In this document: piece by piece, positions 1 through 4,939 of the stretch | How the letters are laid out: every line of letters begins with the position of its first letter | How positions within the stretch are numbered: the stretch's first letter is position 1 | From: Chitinophagaceae bacterium | GTDB lineage: Bacteria > Bacteroidota > Bacteroidia > Chitinophagales > Chitinophagaceae | DNA length: 5,318 nt | Assembly: GCA_947463755.1 (NCBI GenBank) | Contig: CANHUK010000163.1 | Span: forward strand, 1 to 5,318 | Reading direction: 5' to 3' | The notes under the pieces: generated by a model | Databases searched by the model: none | What the model was told of the DNA's origin: nothing | What the model saw: the letters and a program-made list of their open reading frames with translations, nothing else | Translations under genes and position numbers: made by a program

Positions 1-604
1 GTTTCTGCCGGATCTCCTGCTTACGGGAGCCCGGAAGCAGCGCCACCAGCGGTCCTTCTACCTTTTCAACCTGGCCGGCCGTGGTGGGATCCGCACGCCT
101 GCGGGCGATCTCTTCCAGCAGGGGATGTCCGACATAATCGACCTCCCATCCCCATTTTCGGTAGAAGGCCTGCTCAAAAGGCAGGATGACCAGCATCCTG
201 TCGATCGTTTTCATCAGCGTGCGCACCCGGCCCTCTTTCCAGGCCCAGACCTGCGGAGAGATATAGTACACGGTCTTGAAGCCGTGGGATTTGGCAAAGG
301 TGGAGAGGGGGATGTTGAATCCGGGATAGTCGATGAAAATCACGACATCAGGTCGGAATTCGAGGATGTCGCGCTTGCAGAAACGCATGTTCCGAAGGAT
401 GGTCGGCAGATTTGCCACAACTTCCACGAAGCCCATGAATGCCAGGTCCCTGTAATGTTTGACGAGCTTGGCACCGGCGGCTTCCATCAGGTCGCCACCC
501 CAGCAGCAGATCTCCGCCTGCGAATCCTTGACGCGCAGCGCCCGGATCAGATGGCTGCCGTGCAGGTCTCCGGACGCTTCTCCGGCAATGATGTAATATC
601 TCAT
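1..604 (-). CDS. lpxB: Lipid-A-disaccharide synthase, N-terminal half (runs off the left edge)
   Basis: LpxB is the membrane-associated glycosyltransferase (family GT19) that joins UDP-2,3-diacylglucosamine to lipid X to form the lipid A disaccharide, so it implies a Gram-negative outer membrane. I translated the minus strand from the ATG at 604 and obtained 201 codons open to the window edge. Visible family motifs, in order, are GEASGD (residues 8-13), FIDYPGFN (90-97), SPQVWAW (116-122), LPFE (141-144), VGHP (158-161) and LLPGSRKQEI (189-198). These align in order with E. coli LpxB as I remember it (about 380 residues), so roughly half the protein is present and the UDP-sugar-binding C-terminal half is missing only because of the window boundary. 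The start is well placed, because the family begins a few residues before GEASGD. The upstream neighbour is on the opposite strand, so the gene needs its own promoter in the 605-726 gap. Confidence 0.96.
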   Translation of the reverse strand, partial: MRYYIIAGEASGDLHGSHLIRALRVKDSQAEICCWGGDLMEAAGAKLVKHYRDLAFMGFVEVVANLPTILRNMRFCKRDILEFRPDVVIFIDYPGFNIPLSTFAKSHGFKTVYYISPQVWAWKEGRVRTLMKTIDRMLVILPFEQAFYRKWGWEVDYVGHPLLEEIARRRADPTTAGQVEKVEGPLVALLPGSRKQEIRQK

Positions 605-622
605 CTCCCCTAGTTTCTCGCG

Positions 623-629
623 CAAATTA
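623..629 (-). promoter_or_regulatory. Possible -7 element for lpxB
   Basis: Read on the minus strand this is TAATTTG, close to the Bacteroidota -7 pattern TAnnTTTG but one base short. It lies 18 bp ahead of the lpxB ATG. No TTTG was found 19-21 bp further upstream, so the support is weak. The reason for looking here is that the divergent plus-strand gene forces lpxB to have a separate promoter in this gap. Confidence 0.25.
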
Positions 630-666
630 GGCCTTTGACGTGGGATGCCATTTTTTCATTCCGCCT

Positions 667-689
667 GAGGCAGGGCAATCCCTGTTTTT
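667..689 (+). terminator. Terminator-like hairpin with T-run in the lpxB / exported-protein gap
   Basis: CAGGG at 671-675 pairs perfectly with CCCTG at 680-684 around the loop CAAT, and five T's follow immediately (685-689). The stem can be extended with G-U and A-U pairs using bases 667-670 against the T-run. In the plus direction this has the form of a short intrinsic terminator; in the minus direction no T-run follows. No plus-strand gene ends upstream, so if functional it would stop antisense transcripts leaving lpxB, or act as an attenuator in the leader of the gene starting at 727. The core stem is only 5 bp, so chance formation is quite possible. Confidence 0.35.
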
Positions 690-693
690 ATCC

Positions 694-701
694 TATTTTT
701 C
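694..701 (+). promoter_or_regulatory. Possible -7 element for the exported membrane protein
   Basis: TATTTTTC matches seven of the eight positions of TAnnTTTG and lies 25 bp ahead of the ATG at 727, a normal leader length. It lies just downstream of the terminator-like hairpin, so transcription starting here would bypass that hairpin. No TTTG was seen about 19-21 bp upstream, so this remains a weak candidate. Confidence 0.22.
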
Positions 702-726
702 CACTCGAATCAACATCCTTAAGATC

Positions 727-1257
727 ATGCCTACCATTCGCACGCTTCTGGCCGGAATCCTTTTCCTGTCTATGATCGCCGGAACTTCGACCGTCGTCGC
801 CCATCCTCCGGCAGGTACGCTGGCGGTTGTCGTCCCCTCGTCAAAGCAGGGGGATGCGCTGAGAAGCTTGCGGGAGAAGACCTTCGGCCGAAAGGACATC
901 GGGTTCCTTCAACGGACGAAGATCACCATGAACGTACTCCGGCATTTGCGAAACGGGTGGTTGAAAGCGGAAGATCCGTCGGAAGGAGACCGGCTGGCGA
1001 AGAGTTCGCGGACACTCGGCATCATCGGTATATCTTGTCTGGGTGGGATCATCATCCCGTATGTCGGTTCAGCCGCATTTTTGGCCGCGCTGGTGCTGGG
1101 CATCATCGCCATCGTACAGGGACGTTCCGCCCGCCGGCTAGGGTCCAAAATGAAAACGGGCGAGAAACTGGGCTACATCACCATTGGCCTTTGGGGGCTG
1201 TTACTGCTCCTGGCGGTAGCCGCGCTTTACCTGCTCGTAGTGGCCTGGGGAGGATAG
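727..1257 (+). CDS. Unrecognised exported membrane protein, 176 aa
   Basis: I do not recognise a specific family. The ATG at 727 gives a protein starting with a typical signal peptide: a basic residue near the start, a hydrophobic core at residues 7-18, and a likely cleavage after STVVA (residue 25). A polar, basic stretch of about 70 residues follows (roughly 36-96), then a long glycine- and isoleucine-rich hydrophobic segment (97-131, perhaps a helical hairpin with a Pro-Tyr turn at 111-112), a basic loop (132-148) and a final helix (149-174). The two-helix C-terminal half resembles small DUF4190-like membrane proteins of Bacteroidota in texture, but that is only an impression. The open frame extends back to a GTG at 640; I rejected that start because it would bury the signal peptide. 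The gene is divergent from lpxB and ends 5 bp from the convergent 99-residue gene. Its function is unknown. Confidence 0.78.
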   Translation: MPTIRTLLAGILFLSMIAGTSTVVAHPPAGTLAVVVPSSKQGDALRSLREKTFGRKDIGFLQRTKITMNVLRHLRNGWLKAEDPSEGDRLAKSSRTLGIIGISCLGGIIIPYVGSAAFLAALVLGIIAIVQGRSARRLGSKMKTGEKLGYITIGLWGLLLLLAVAALYLLVVAWGG

Positions 1258-1262
1258 TCCGT

Positions 1263-1562
1263 TTATCCGAAATATTTCACAGACAACGAAGCGAGGGCAT
1301 ACAGCAGGGTAGCCGCAAATACGCCTTTAGCCGTCTTGTCCAGTTTCGAATTGATGTAATAGGTGAAGATCACCATGTTCAGGACCAGACAAGGGATGGT
1401 GATCGCCGTCACCAGGGCCTTGTTCGTACGCAGGTAGAACAGGTAGTCCGAAAACGAATATACCCGGAACTTCCAGAGATAGTATCCGAAGAAACTGATC
1501 ACGGGTAGCAGGAGGCCCACGATCTGGCCGAAAACAAAATTGTCTTTTTTCACCATCACCAT
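1263..1562 (-). CDS. Small three-helix membrane protein downstream of surE, 99 aa
   Basis: This protein of unknown function has three predicted membrane helices, at about residues 10-30, 48-70 and 77-95, separated by a short charged loop with aromatic residues (31-47) and a Lys/Asp-rich turn (71-79). The first ATG (1562) overlaps the surE stop by 7 bp, and a second in-frame ATG at 1556 shares one base with the surE TGA (TGATG). Either start gives a stop/start overlap typical of translational coupling, so it is almost certainly in one operon with surE. From memory, small membrane proteins between surE and lpxB are common in Bacteroidota, which supports it being a real gene and suggests an envelope-related role, but I cannot name one. 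The gene converges on the plus-strand exported protein with a 5 bp gap that has room for no separate terminator. Confidence 0.82.
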   Translation of the reverse strand: MVMVKKDNFVFGQIVGLLLPVISFFGYYLWKFRVYSFSDYLFYLRTNKALVTAITIPCLVLNMVIFTYYINSKLDKTAKGVFAATLLYALASLSVKYFG

Positions 1563-2359
1563 TTGTAGGTTTTACCGATCCTTTCCATCATCGCGTGGTT
1601 CGTCAGGTCGAACTGTACCGGCACCACGCTGACAAAATTGTGTTGCAGTGCCCAGACATCCGTGTCCCTGCCCTTATCGAAGTTCACGAACTTGCCTGTC
1701 AGCCAATAGTATTTTTTACCTCCGGGATCCAGGCGCTCGTTGAAATCTTCCTCGTACTTCGCATAGGCCTGTCGGCAAACACGTATCCCCCGGATGAGCG
1801 ACTCGTCCACTGCAGGAATGTTCACATTCAGGCACAAATGCTTGTCGGCCTTGCGGGCAAGAATGGATTCGACGATCTTACGGGCATAGGTTCTGGCACC
1901 TGTGAAATCCGCTTCCAGACTGAGGTCCAGCAGCGAGAAGCCTATGGACGGGATATTTTCGATCGAGGCCTCGATGGCCGCCGACATGGTTCCGGAATAA
2001 ATGACATTGATGGAGTGATTGGCTCCGTGATTGATACCACTCAGGCAGATGTCCGGCTTGCGGTGCAACACCTTGTCCACCGCCATCTTCACGCAGTCCA
2101 CCGGGGTGCCGCTGCAACTCCAGGCCTCCACGCCGTCGATCAGTTTCACCGGATGCAGCCGCAACGGCGATCCGATGGTGATGGCATGGCCCATGCCGGA
2201 TTGCGGCTTGTCCGGCGCCACAATGACCACCTTGCCCAGGTCTTTCACCGCTTCCGCGAGATGCCGGATGCCAGGAGCCGTGACACTGTCGTCGTTCGTG
2301 ATCAGGATGACCGGAGGTTCTTTGCGGCCGCGCTTCGTGCTTTTCTTTTCGGTGGACAT
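1556..2359 (-). CDS. surE: 5'/3'-nucleotidase SurE, 267 aa
   Basis: SurE is a metal-dependent cytoplasmic phosphatase that removes phosphate from nucleoside 5'- and 3'-monophosphates and, in some members, from short polyphosphate. The family fold is clear: the TNDD metal-binding motif at residues 21-24, PQSG with the conserved Ser54, a Gly-Thr-Pro-x-Asp-Cys segment at 84-89, SGINHG at 108-112 with metal-ligand Asn110, and YSGT at 121-124. These correspond to Asp8, Asp9, Ser39 and Asn92 of E. coli SurE, so the protein should be active. At 267 residues it is slightly longer than the roughly 250 of the E. coli enzyme, mainly through a basic Lys/Arg-rich extension of about 15 residues before the first strand. 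No alternative start lies between that extension and TNDD, so the ATG at 2359 is favoured. It is the first gene of a unit with the 99-residue membrane protein and is divergent from the S24 regulator. Confidence 0.96.
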   Translation of the reverse strand: MSTEKKSTKRGRKEPPVILITNDDSVTAPGIRHLAEAVKDLGKVVIVAPDKPQSGMGHAITIGSPLRLHPVKLIDGVEAWSCSGTPVDCVKMAVDKVLHRKPDICLSGINHGANHSINVIYSGTMSAAIEASIENIPSIGFSLLDLSLEADFTGARTYARKIVESILARKADKHLCLNVNIPAVDESLIRGIRVCRQAYAKYEEDFNERLDPGGKKYYWLTGKFVNFDKGRDTDVWALQHNFVSVVPVQFDLTNHAMMERIGKTYKW

Positions 2360-2432
2360 GGCAAAGTGGGGGTGATTATTGAATCCCTCCGCAAAGTAAC
2401 GTCGATTCGTTCGGCAAGCGTTTCCCGCGAGG

Positions 2433-2440
2433 CAAAAATA
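2433..2440 (-). promoter_or_regulatory. Probable -7 element for surE
   Basis: Read on the minus strand this is TATTTTTG, a full match to the Bacteroidota -7 consensus TAnnTTTG. It lies 73 bp ahead of the surE ATG, implying a leader of roughly 65-70 bases. No TTTG is present at the right distance upstream; instead that region contains the palindrome at 2452-2466. A second, poorer candidate (TTACTTTG on the minus strand, 2392-2399) is closer to surE. Confidence 0.42.
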
Positions 2441-2442
2441 AA

Positions 2443-2472
2443 TTTGGAATAACTAAATAATTTAGTATTTTG
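2443..2472 (+). promoter_or_regulatory. Probable promoter of the S24 regulator
   Basis: TTTG at 2443-2446 (-33 element) is followed after exactly 19 bp by TATTTTG at 2466-2472, which is one base short of the -7 pattern TAnnTTTG. The spacing is right for the Bacteroidota primary sigma factor, and the -7 element lies 16 bp before the ATG at 2489, implying a very short leader. The spacer is occupied almost entirely by a palindrome, so a bound repressor would block polymerase. Confidence 0.55.
2452..2466. promoter_or_regulatory. Candidate operator: 15 bp palindrome between the divergent promoters
   Basis: ACTAAAT and ATTTAGT form perfect 7 bp arms around a single central A at 2459; two further pairs (AA at 2448-2449 with TT at 2469-2470) extend the symmetry after a two-base mismatch. 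A dyad of this size suits a dimer of an XRE-type helix-turn-helix protein. It lies in the 19 bp spacer of the regulator's own promoter and 12 bp upstream of the surE -7 motif. Direct evidence is only the symmetry and position; binding by the adjacent S24 regulator is inference, and A+T-rich DNA gives chance palindromes more often. Confidence 0.5.
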
Positions 2473-2488
2473 CACCAAAATCATTAGC

Positions 2489-3247
2489 ATGGCACAGTCA
2501 CTCGCCGGCCGCAACCTCAAATATCTGCGTAAGCTGAAGGGAAACACCCAGGAGGAGTTCGCGGCGCTGTTGAACATCAAGCGTTCGCTACTGGGAGCCT
2601 ATGAAGAGGAAAGGGCAGAGCCCCGCCTGGAAGTGCTGGAGATCGTCAGCGATCAGTTCTCAGTGTCGCTGGACGATCTGCTGAGAAGGGATCTCAGCGA
2701 CCGAAGTCAGAGTTATCTCGCCCGTCGGCGCGAACAGAAGATGAGTCAGGATCACAACCTGATCCATTTCGTGCCGGTCAAGGCCGCAGCAGGTTACCTC
2801 AACGGTTATGCGGATGATGAGTTCATAGACGAACTGAATACCTTCACGCTCCCCATGCTGGGCGGTGGAGAGTACCGGGCCTTCGAGATCATTGGTGACA
2901 GCATGCTGCCGACGCCCAGCGGATCCGTCATCGTCGGCCAGCGCACCGGAAATGACATGGAAGAAATTCGTAACAACCATGCATACATCGTCGTCAGTCG
3001 TACAGAAGGCATCGTGTATAAGCGGATCGTGAAAAATGAGGAAGCCAAAAACCGCCTCACCCTCGTGAGCGACAATCCCGCATTCCAACCTTATCAGGTG
3101 AATGCAGAGGATGTCCTCGAGATATGGCAGGCGCAGATGGTCATCAGCCGGGTCGCCGTACAGCAGCGCTGGGATATGGGACAACTCGCCAGCATGGTCA
3201 ATAACCTGCAGCAGGAAGTGTCCAGCCTGAAACGGAAGATGAACTAA
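2489..3247 (+). CDS. LexA/CI-like transcriptional regulator: XRE helix-turn-helix plus S24 self-cleaving domain, 252 aa
   Basis: This is a DNA-binding repressor of the kind inactivated by self-cleavage. Residues 8-65 form an XRE/Cro-CI helix-turn-helix, with TQEEFAALL as helix 2 and IKRSLLGAYEEERAEP as the recognition region. Residues 92-225 form a peptidase S24 (LexA C-terminal) domain. The likely scissile bond is Ala101-Gly102 in the KAAAGY segment, the nucleophile is Ser138 in GDSMLP and the general base is Lys178 in VYKRI, so the self-cleavage machinery appears complete. The last 20 residues form a short coiled coil with Leu233, Leu240 and Leu247 alternating with Val237, Val244 and Met251. 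By domain order it is closer to phage CI or HdiR-type repressors than to canonical LexA, which has a winged helix, so I give no symbol. No phage genes surround it. It is divergent from surE, and the palindrome in its own promoter suggests autorepression. The RecA-linked trigger and wider target genes are unknown. Confidence 0.93.
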   Translation: MAQSLAGRNLKYLRKLKGNTQEEFAALLNIKRSLLGAYEEERAEPRLEVLEIVSDQFSVSLDDLLRRDLSDRSQSYLARRREQKMSQDHNLIHFVPVKAAAGYLNGYADDEFIDELNTFTLPMLGGGEYRAFEIIGDSMLPTPSGSVIVGQRTGNDMEEIRNNHAYIVVSRTEGIVYKRIVKNEEAKNRLTLVSDNPAFQPYQVNAEDVLEIWQAQMVISRVAVQQRWDMGQLASMVNNLQQEVSSLKRKMN

Positions 3248-3255
3248 GCCGGTAT

Positions 3256-3266
3256 CAGCACTGCTG
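3256..3266. repeat. Short inverted repeat in the gap between convergent genes
   Basis: CAGCA and TGCTG are perfect 5 bp arms around one C, filling most of the 19 bp between the regulator stop and the HDAC stop. As RNA it could form only a 4 bp stem with a 3-base loop, and no T-run follows on either strand, so it is at most a weak transcript-end structure. It is the only structured element I see in this convergent gap. Confidence 0.25.
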
Positions 3267-4184
3267 TCAAATTTCGTAGATCTCCCGGGCCGCCCGATAG
3301 GTCTGACAGTGCGCTTCAACGATCGTCCGCACATCCGGCGAATAGCCGCCTCCCATCGACACCGCACAAGGGATGGATCGCTGCTTCAACGATCGGAAAA
3401 CGAACTCGTCCCTGCATCGGCATCCCTCCATACTGATGTTCAATTTTCCAAACCGATCAGTGGAAAGGATATCGACGCCTGACAGATAAAATACGAGGTC
3501 AGGCTGTTGCTCATCCAGCAAACGTGGCAGATGGCTCTCCAGCAAGCTCATATAATCCTCGTCTCCGATCCCGTCAGGCAATGGTACATCCAGATCGGAC
3601 AGCTCTTTTCTGAAAGGATAGTTATGTGCGCCATGCATACTGAAGGTGAAGACCTTCGGATCCCCGGAGAAAATGCTTGCGGTCCCGTTGCCCTGATGAA
3701 CATCCAGATCAACGATCAGTACTTTCCCAACCTCGCCGGTGGACAGTAGTAAACGCGCCGCCACCGCAAAATCATTCAGCAGACAGAATCCTTCCCCATG
3801 GTCCGAAAAGGCGTGATGGGTTCCGCCCGCGACATTCAACGACACTCCGTGACTGATCGCATATCGTGCACAATCAATGGTCCCCTGCGTGATGATCTTC
3901 TCCCGTAGTGTCAAAGCCGTAGACTGTGGAAACCCGATCGCTCTTTGCTCACGTTCCGAGAGGGTCTGATCGTTCAATCGACGCAGGTATTGCGCATCAT
4001 GTGTGAGCAGGATGATCTCGTCGTCACAAACCGCAGGGGCGAAAATTTCAGCGGCATCAATCATGCCCTCATGCAGCAACTGCCCGGGTATCAGTTCGTA
4101 CTTGAGCATCGGAAACCGATGACCTTCCGGTAGCGGATGGGCATAGATGGGATCATATGCGATGCGAAAGCATTTCTCAGGCAT
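3267..4184 (-). CDS. Histone-deacetylase superfamily hydrolase, class IV (HDAC11-like), 305 aa
   Basis: This is a zinc-dependent deacylase of the arginase/deacetylase fold. The catalytic set is complete: the histidine pair His123-His124 in GGTHHAFSDHGEGFC, zinc ligands Asp161 and His163 in VDLDVHQGNGTA, the third ligand Asp238 in SGVDIL, and the catalytic Tyr281 in GGGYS. The N-terminal HPLPEGHRFPMLKY segment (16-29) and the GFCLLND block fit the bacterial branch that groups with human HDAC11. At 305 residues it is full length for a single-domain member, with no signal peptide, so it acts in the cytoplasm. Bacteria lack true histones, so the substrate is probably an acylated small molecule (for example a polyamine) or an acyl-lysine protein; the sequence does not decide. 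It starts 6 bp after the pdeM stop and is therefore probably cotranscribed with it. It converges on the S24 regulator. Confidence 0.94.
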   Translation of the reverse strand: MPEKCFRIAYDPIYAHPLPEGHRFPMLKYELIPGQLLHEGMIDAAEIFAPAVCDDEIILLTHDAQYLRRLNDQTLSEREQRAIGFPQSTALTLREKIITQGTIDCARYAISHGVSLNVAGGTHHAFSDHGEGFCLLNDFAVAARLLLSTGEVGKVLIVDLDVHQGNGTASIFSGDPKVFTFSMHGAHNYPFRKELSDLDVPLPDGIGDEDYMSLLESHLPRLLDEQQPDLVFYLSGVDILSTDRFGKLNISMEGCRCRDEFVFRSLKQRSIPCAVSMGGGYSPDVRTIVEAHCQTYRAAREIYEI

Positions 4185-4190
4185 GCTGGT

Positions 4191-4871
4191 TCATTGGATG
4201 CGGATCACACTGCCGGTCTCCCCTTTTTTCGGATTAGCAGGCAAAACAGCGAATATCATGTCTCCGGGTTGCGGTTCGATCAGCGACAAACCTGTAAACT
4301 TACTGAAGGCAGGAAGTATGGTCATATCTGGCATGGAGTGGAAACAGGAAAGGCGGAGTGATTGTTTGCCGGTGCCCGAAAGTCTGATGCCGGGGTGAAG
4401 ATGCCCGCAGATCCTGTGCCTTCCTTCGTTTGATACCTTCAGTTCTGCCGGGTCATGAACGAAATCAAACACTCCGTCCGAAAAGGAGTGCGCATGGGTC
4501 GTGATGCCCAGCGTTTCATAGTCACGGACCGAGAGGATGTCGTGATTGCCCAGAACCAGCAGCAGCTCTGCATCGATCGAAGCTCTCCATCTTCCAAAAA
4601 GCGCATGCTCGCTGTTTTCTTTGCTGTGAAAGAGATCTCCGGTGAATATGATGCGCTTCGGCCGAAAATATTGGATCTGCGACATCAGCCGATGAAGATC
4701 CTCCTGGTAAACGGCCTGAGGTATCGCAATGCCTTCGCGACGGAAATGTCCGGTCTTGCCGAAATGCAGGTCGGAAACTATGAGCGTGCTGGTCGTCTCC
4801 CAGAAAAGACATCTTTCCGGGGAAAGCCAGCAGGGCTCTCCGGCGATCATTGCCGGCAGGGCAGGTGACAT
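4191..4871 (-). CDS. pdeM: Ligase-associated DNA damage response endonuclease PdeM, 226 aa
   Basis: This is a calcineurin-like metallophosphoesterase of the PdeM type, a family named for its association with an ATP-dependent DNA ligase, an exonuclease and a DEXH helicase in a bacterial repair module. All metal-binding motifs are present: SDLHFGK (Asp34, His36), GDLFHS (Asp79), GNHD (Asn109, His110), VHDP (His139) and GHLHPG (His157, His159). The early segment GEPCWLSPERCLFWE before the first motif, rich in aromatic residues, is characteristic of this subfamily and distinguishes it from generic phosphodiesterases. The length is normal. The ATG at 4871 is used; an in-frame ATG at residue 8 (4850) is an equally plausible start. 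None of the usual partners lies in the window: upstream is a haem-binding protein gene (68 bp gap) and downstream, 6 bp away, an HDAC-like hydrolase. No signal peptide is seen, so it is cytoplasmic. The biochemical role of PdeM is inferred from family context. Confidence 0.9.
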   Translation of the reverse strand: MSPALPAMIAGEPCWLSPERCLFWETTSTLIVSDLHFGKTGHFRREGIAIPQAVYQEDLHRLMSQIQYFRPKRIIFTGDLFHSKENSEHALFGRWRASIDAELLLVLGNHDILSVRDYETLGITTHAHSFSDGVFDFVHDPAELKVSNEGRHRICGHLHPGIRLSGTGKQSLRLSCFHSMPDMTILPAFSKFTGLSLIEPQPGDMIFAVLPANPKKGETGSVIRIQ

Positions 4872-4889
4872 TTGTTGGAATATGTGCGG

Positions 4890-4904
4890 TCAGAGAACCT
4901 CTGA
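4890..4904. repeat. 15 bp inverted repeat in the pdeM leader
   Basis: TCAGAG and CTCTGA are perfect 6 bp arms around AAC, 18 bp upstream of the pdeM ATG. It could be an operator or, in the transcript, a 6 bp hairpin close to the start codon. Its sequence does not resemble the palindrome ahead of the S24 regulator, so there is no sign of control by that protein. No clear promoter motif was recognised next to it. Confidence 0.3.
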
Positions 4905-4916
4905 GGGGATGAGTCT

Positions 4917-4930
4917 ATAACTTCGGTTAT
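4917..4930. repeat. Small hairpin between the haem-protein stop and pdeM
   Basis: ATAAC and GTTAT are perfect 5 bp arms around TTCG on the plus strand; in the transcribed minus direction the loop is CGAA. It begins 10 bp after the haem-protein stop codon, where a terminator would be expected, but no T-run follows, so an intrinsic terminator is not supported. The haem-protein transcript may therefore read into pdeM. Confidence 0.3.
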
Positions 4931-4939
4931 GCTTCCCCG

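Noticed and set aside
125..613. Long plus-strand open frame over lpxB
   Set aside because: It is the antisense shadow of lpxB, whose minus-strand frame carries every expected family motif; the plus frame has no recognisable domain.
640..726. GTG start that would lengthen the exported membrane protein by 29 residues
   Set aside because: It would place a non-hydrophobic stretch before a textbook signal peptide and would include the hairpin and T-run region in coding sequence; the ATG at 727 is better.
1252..1268. GGATA / TATCC inverted repeat spanning the two convergent stop codons
   Set aside because: The stem is only 5 bp and A+T-containing with a 7-base loop and no following T-run; too weak to call a bidirectional terminator.
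1595..2452. 285-codon plus-strand open frame over surE
   Set aside because: Despite its length it is antisense to a motif-complete SurE, is rich in His/Arg/Gln as shadow frames often are, and shows no domain.
2660..3367. 235-codon minus-strand open frame over the S24 regulator and the HDAC end
   Set aside because: It overlaps two well-supported genes and has no recognisable domain; treated as a shadow frame.
3313..3395. Direct repeat GCTTCAACGATCG at 3313-3325 and 3383-3395
   Set aside because: Both copies lie inside the HDAC coding sequence, 70 bp apart and in different reading frames; most likely chance.
2452..4904. Shared operator for the S24 regulator and pdeM (a local DNA damage regulon)
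   Set aside because: The palindromes ACTAAATAATTTAGT and TCAGAGAACCTCTGA share no core sequence, so the window gives no support for common control.
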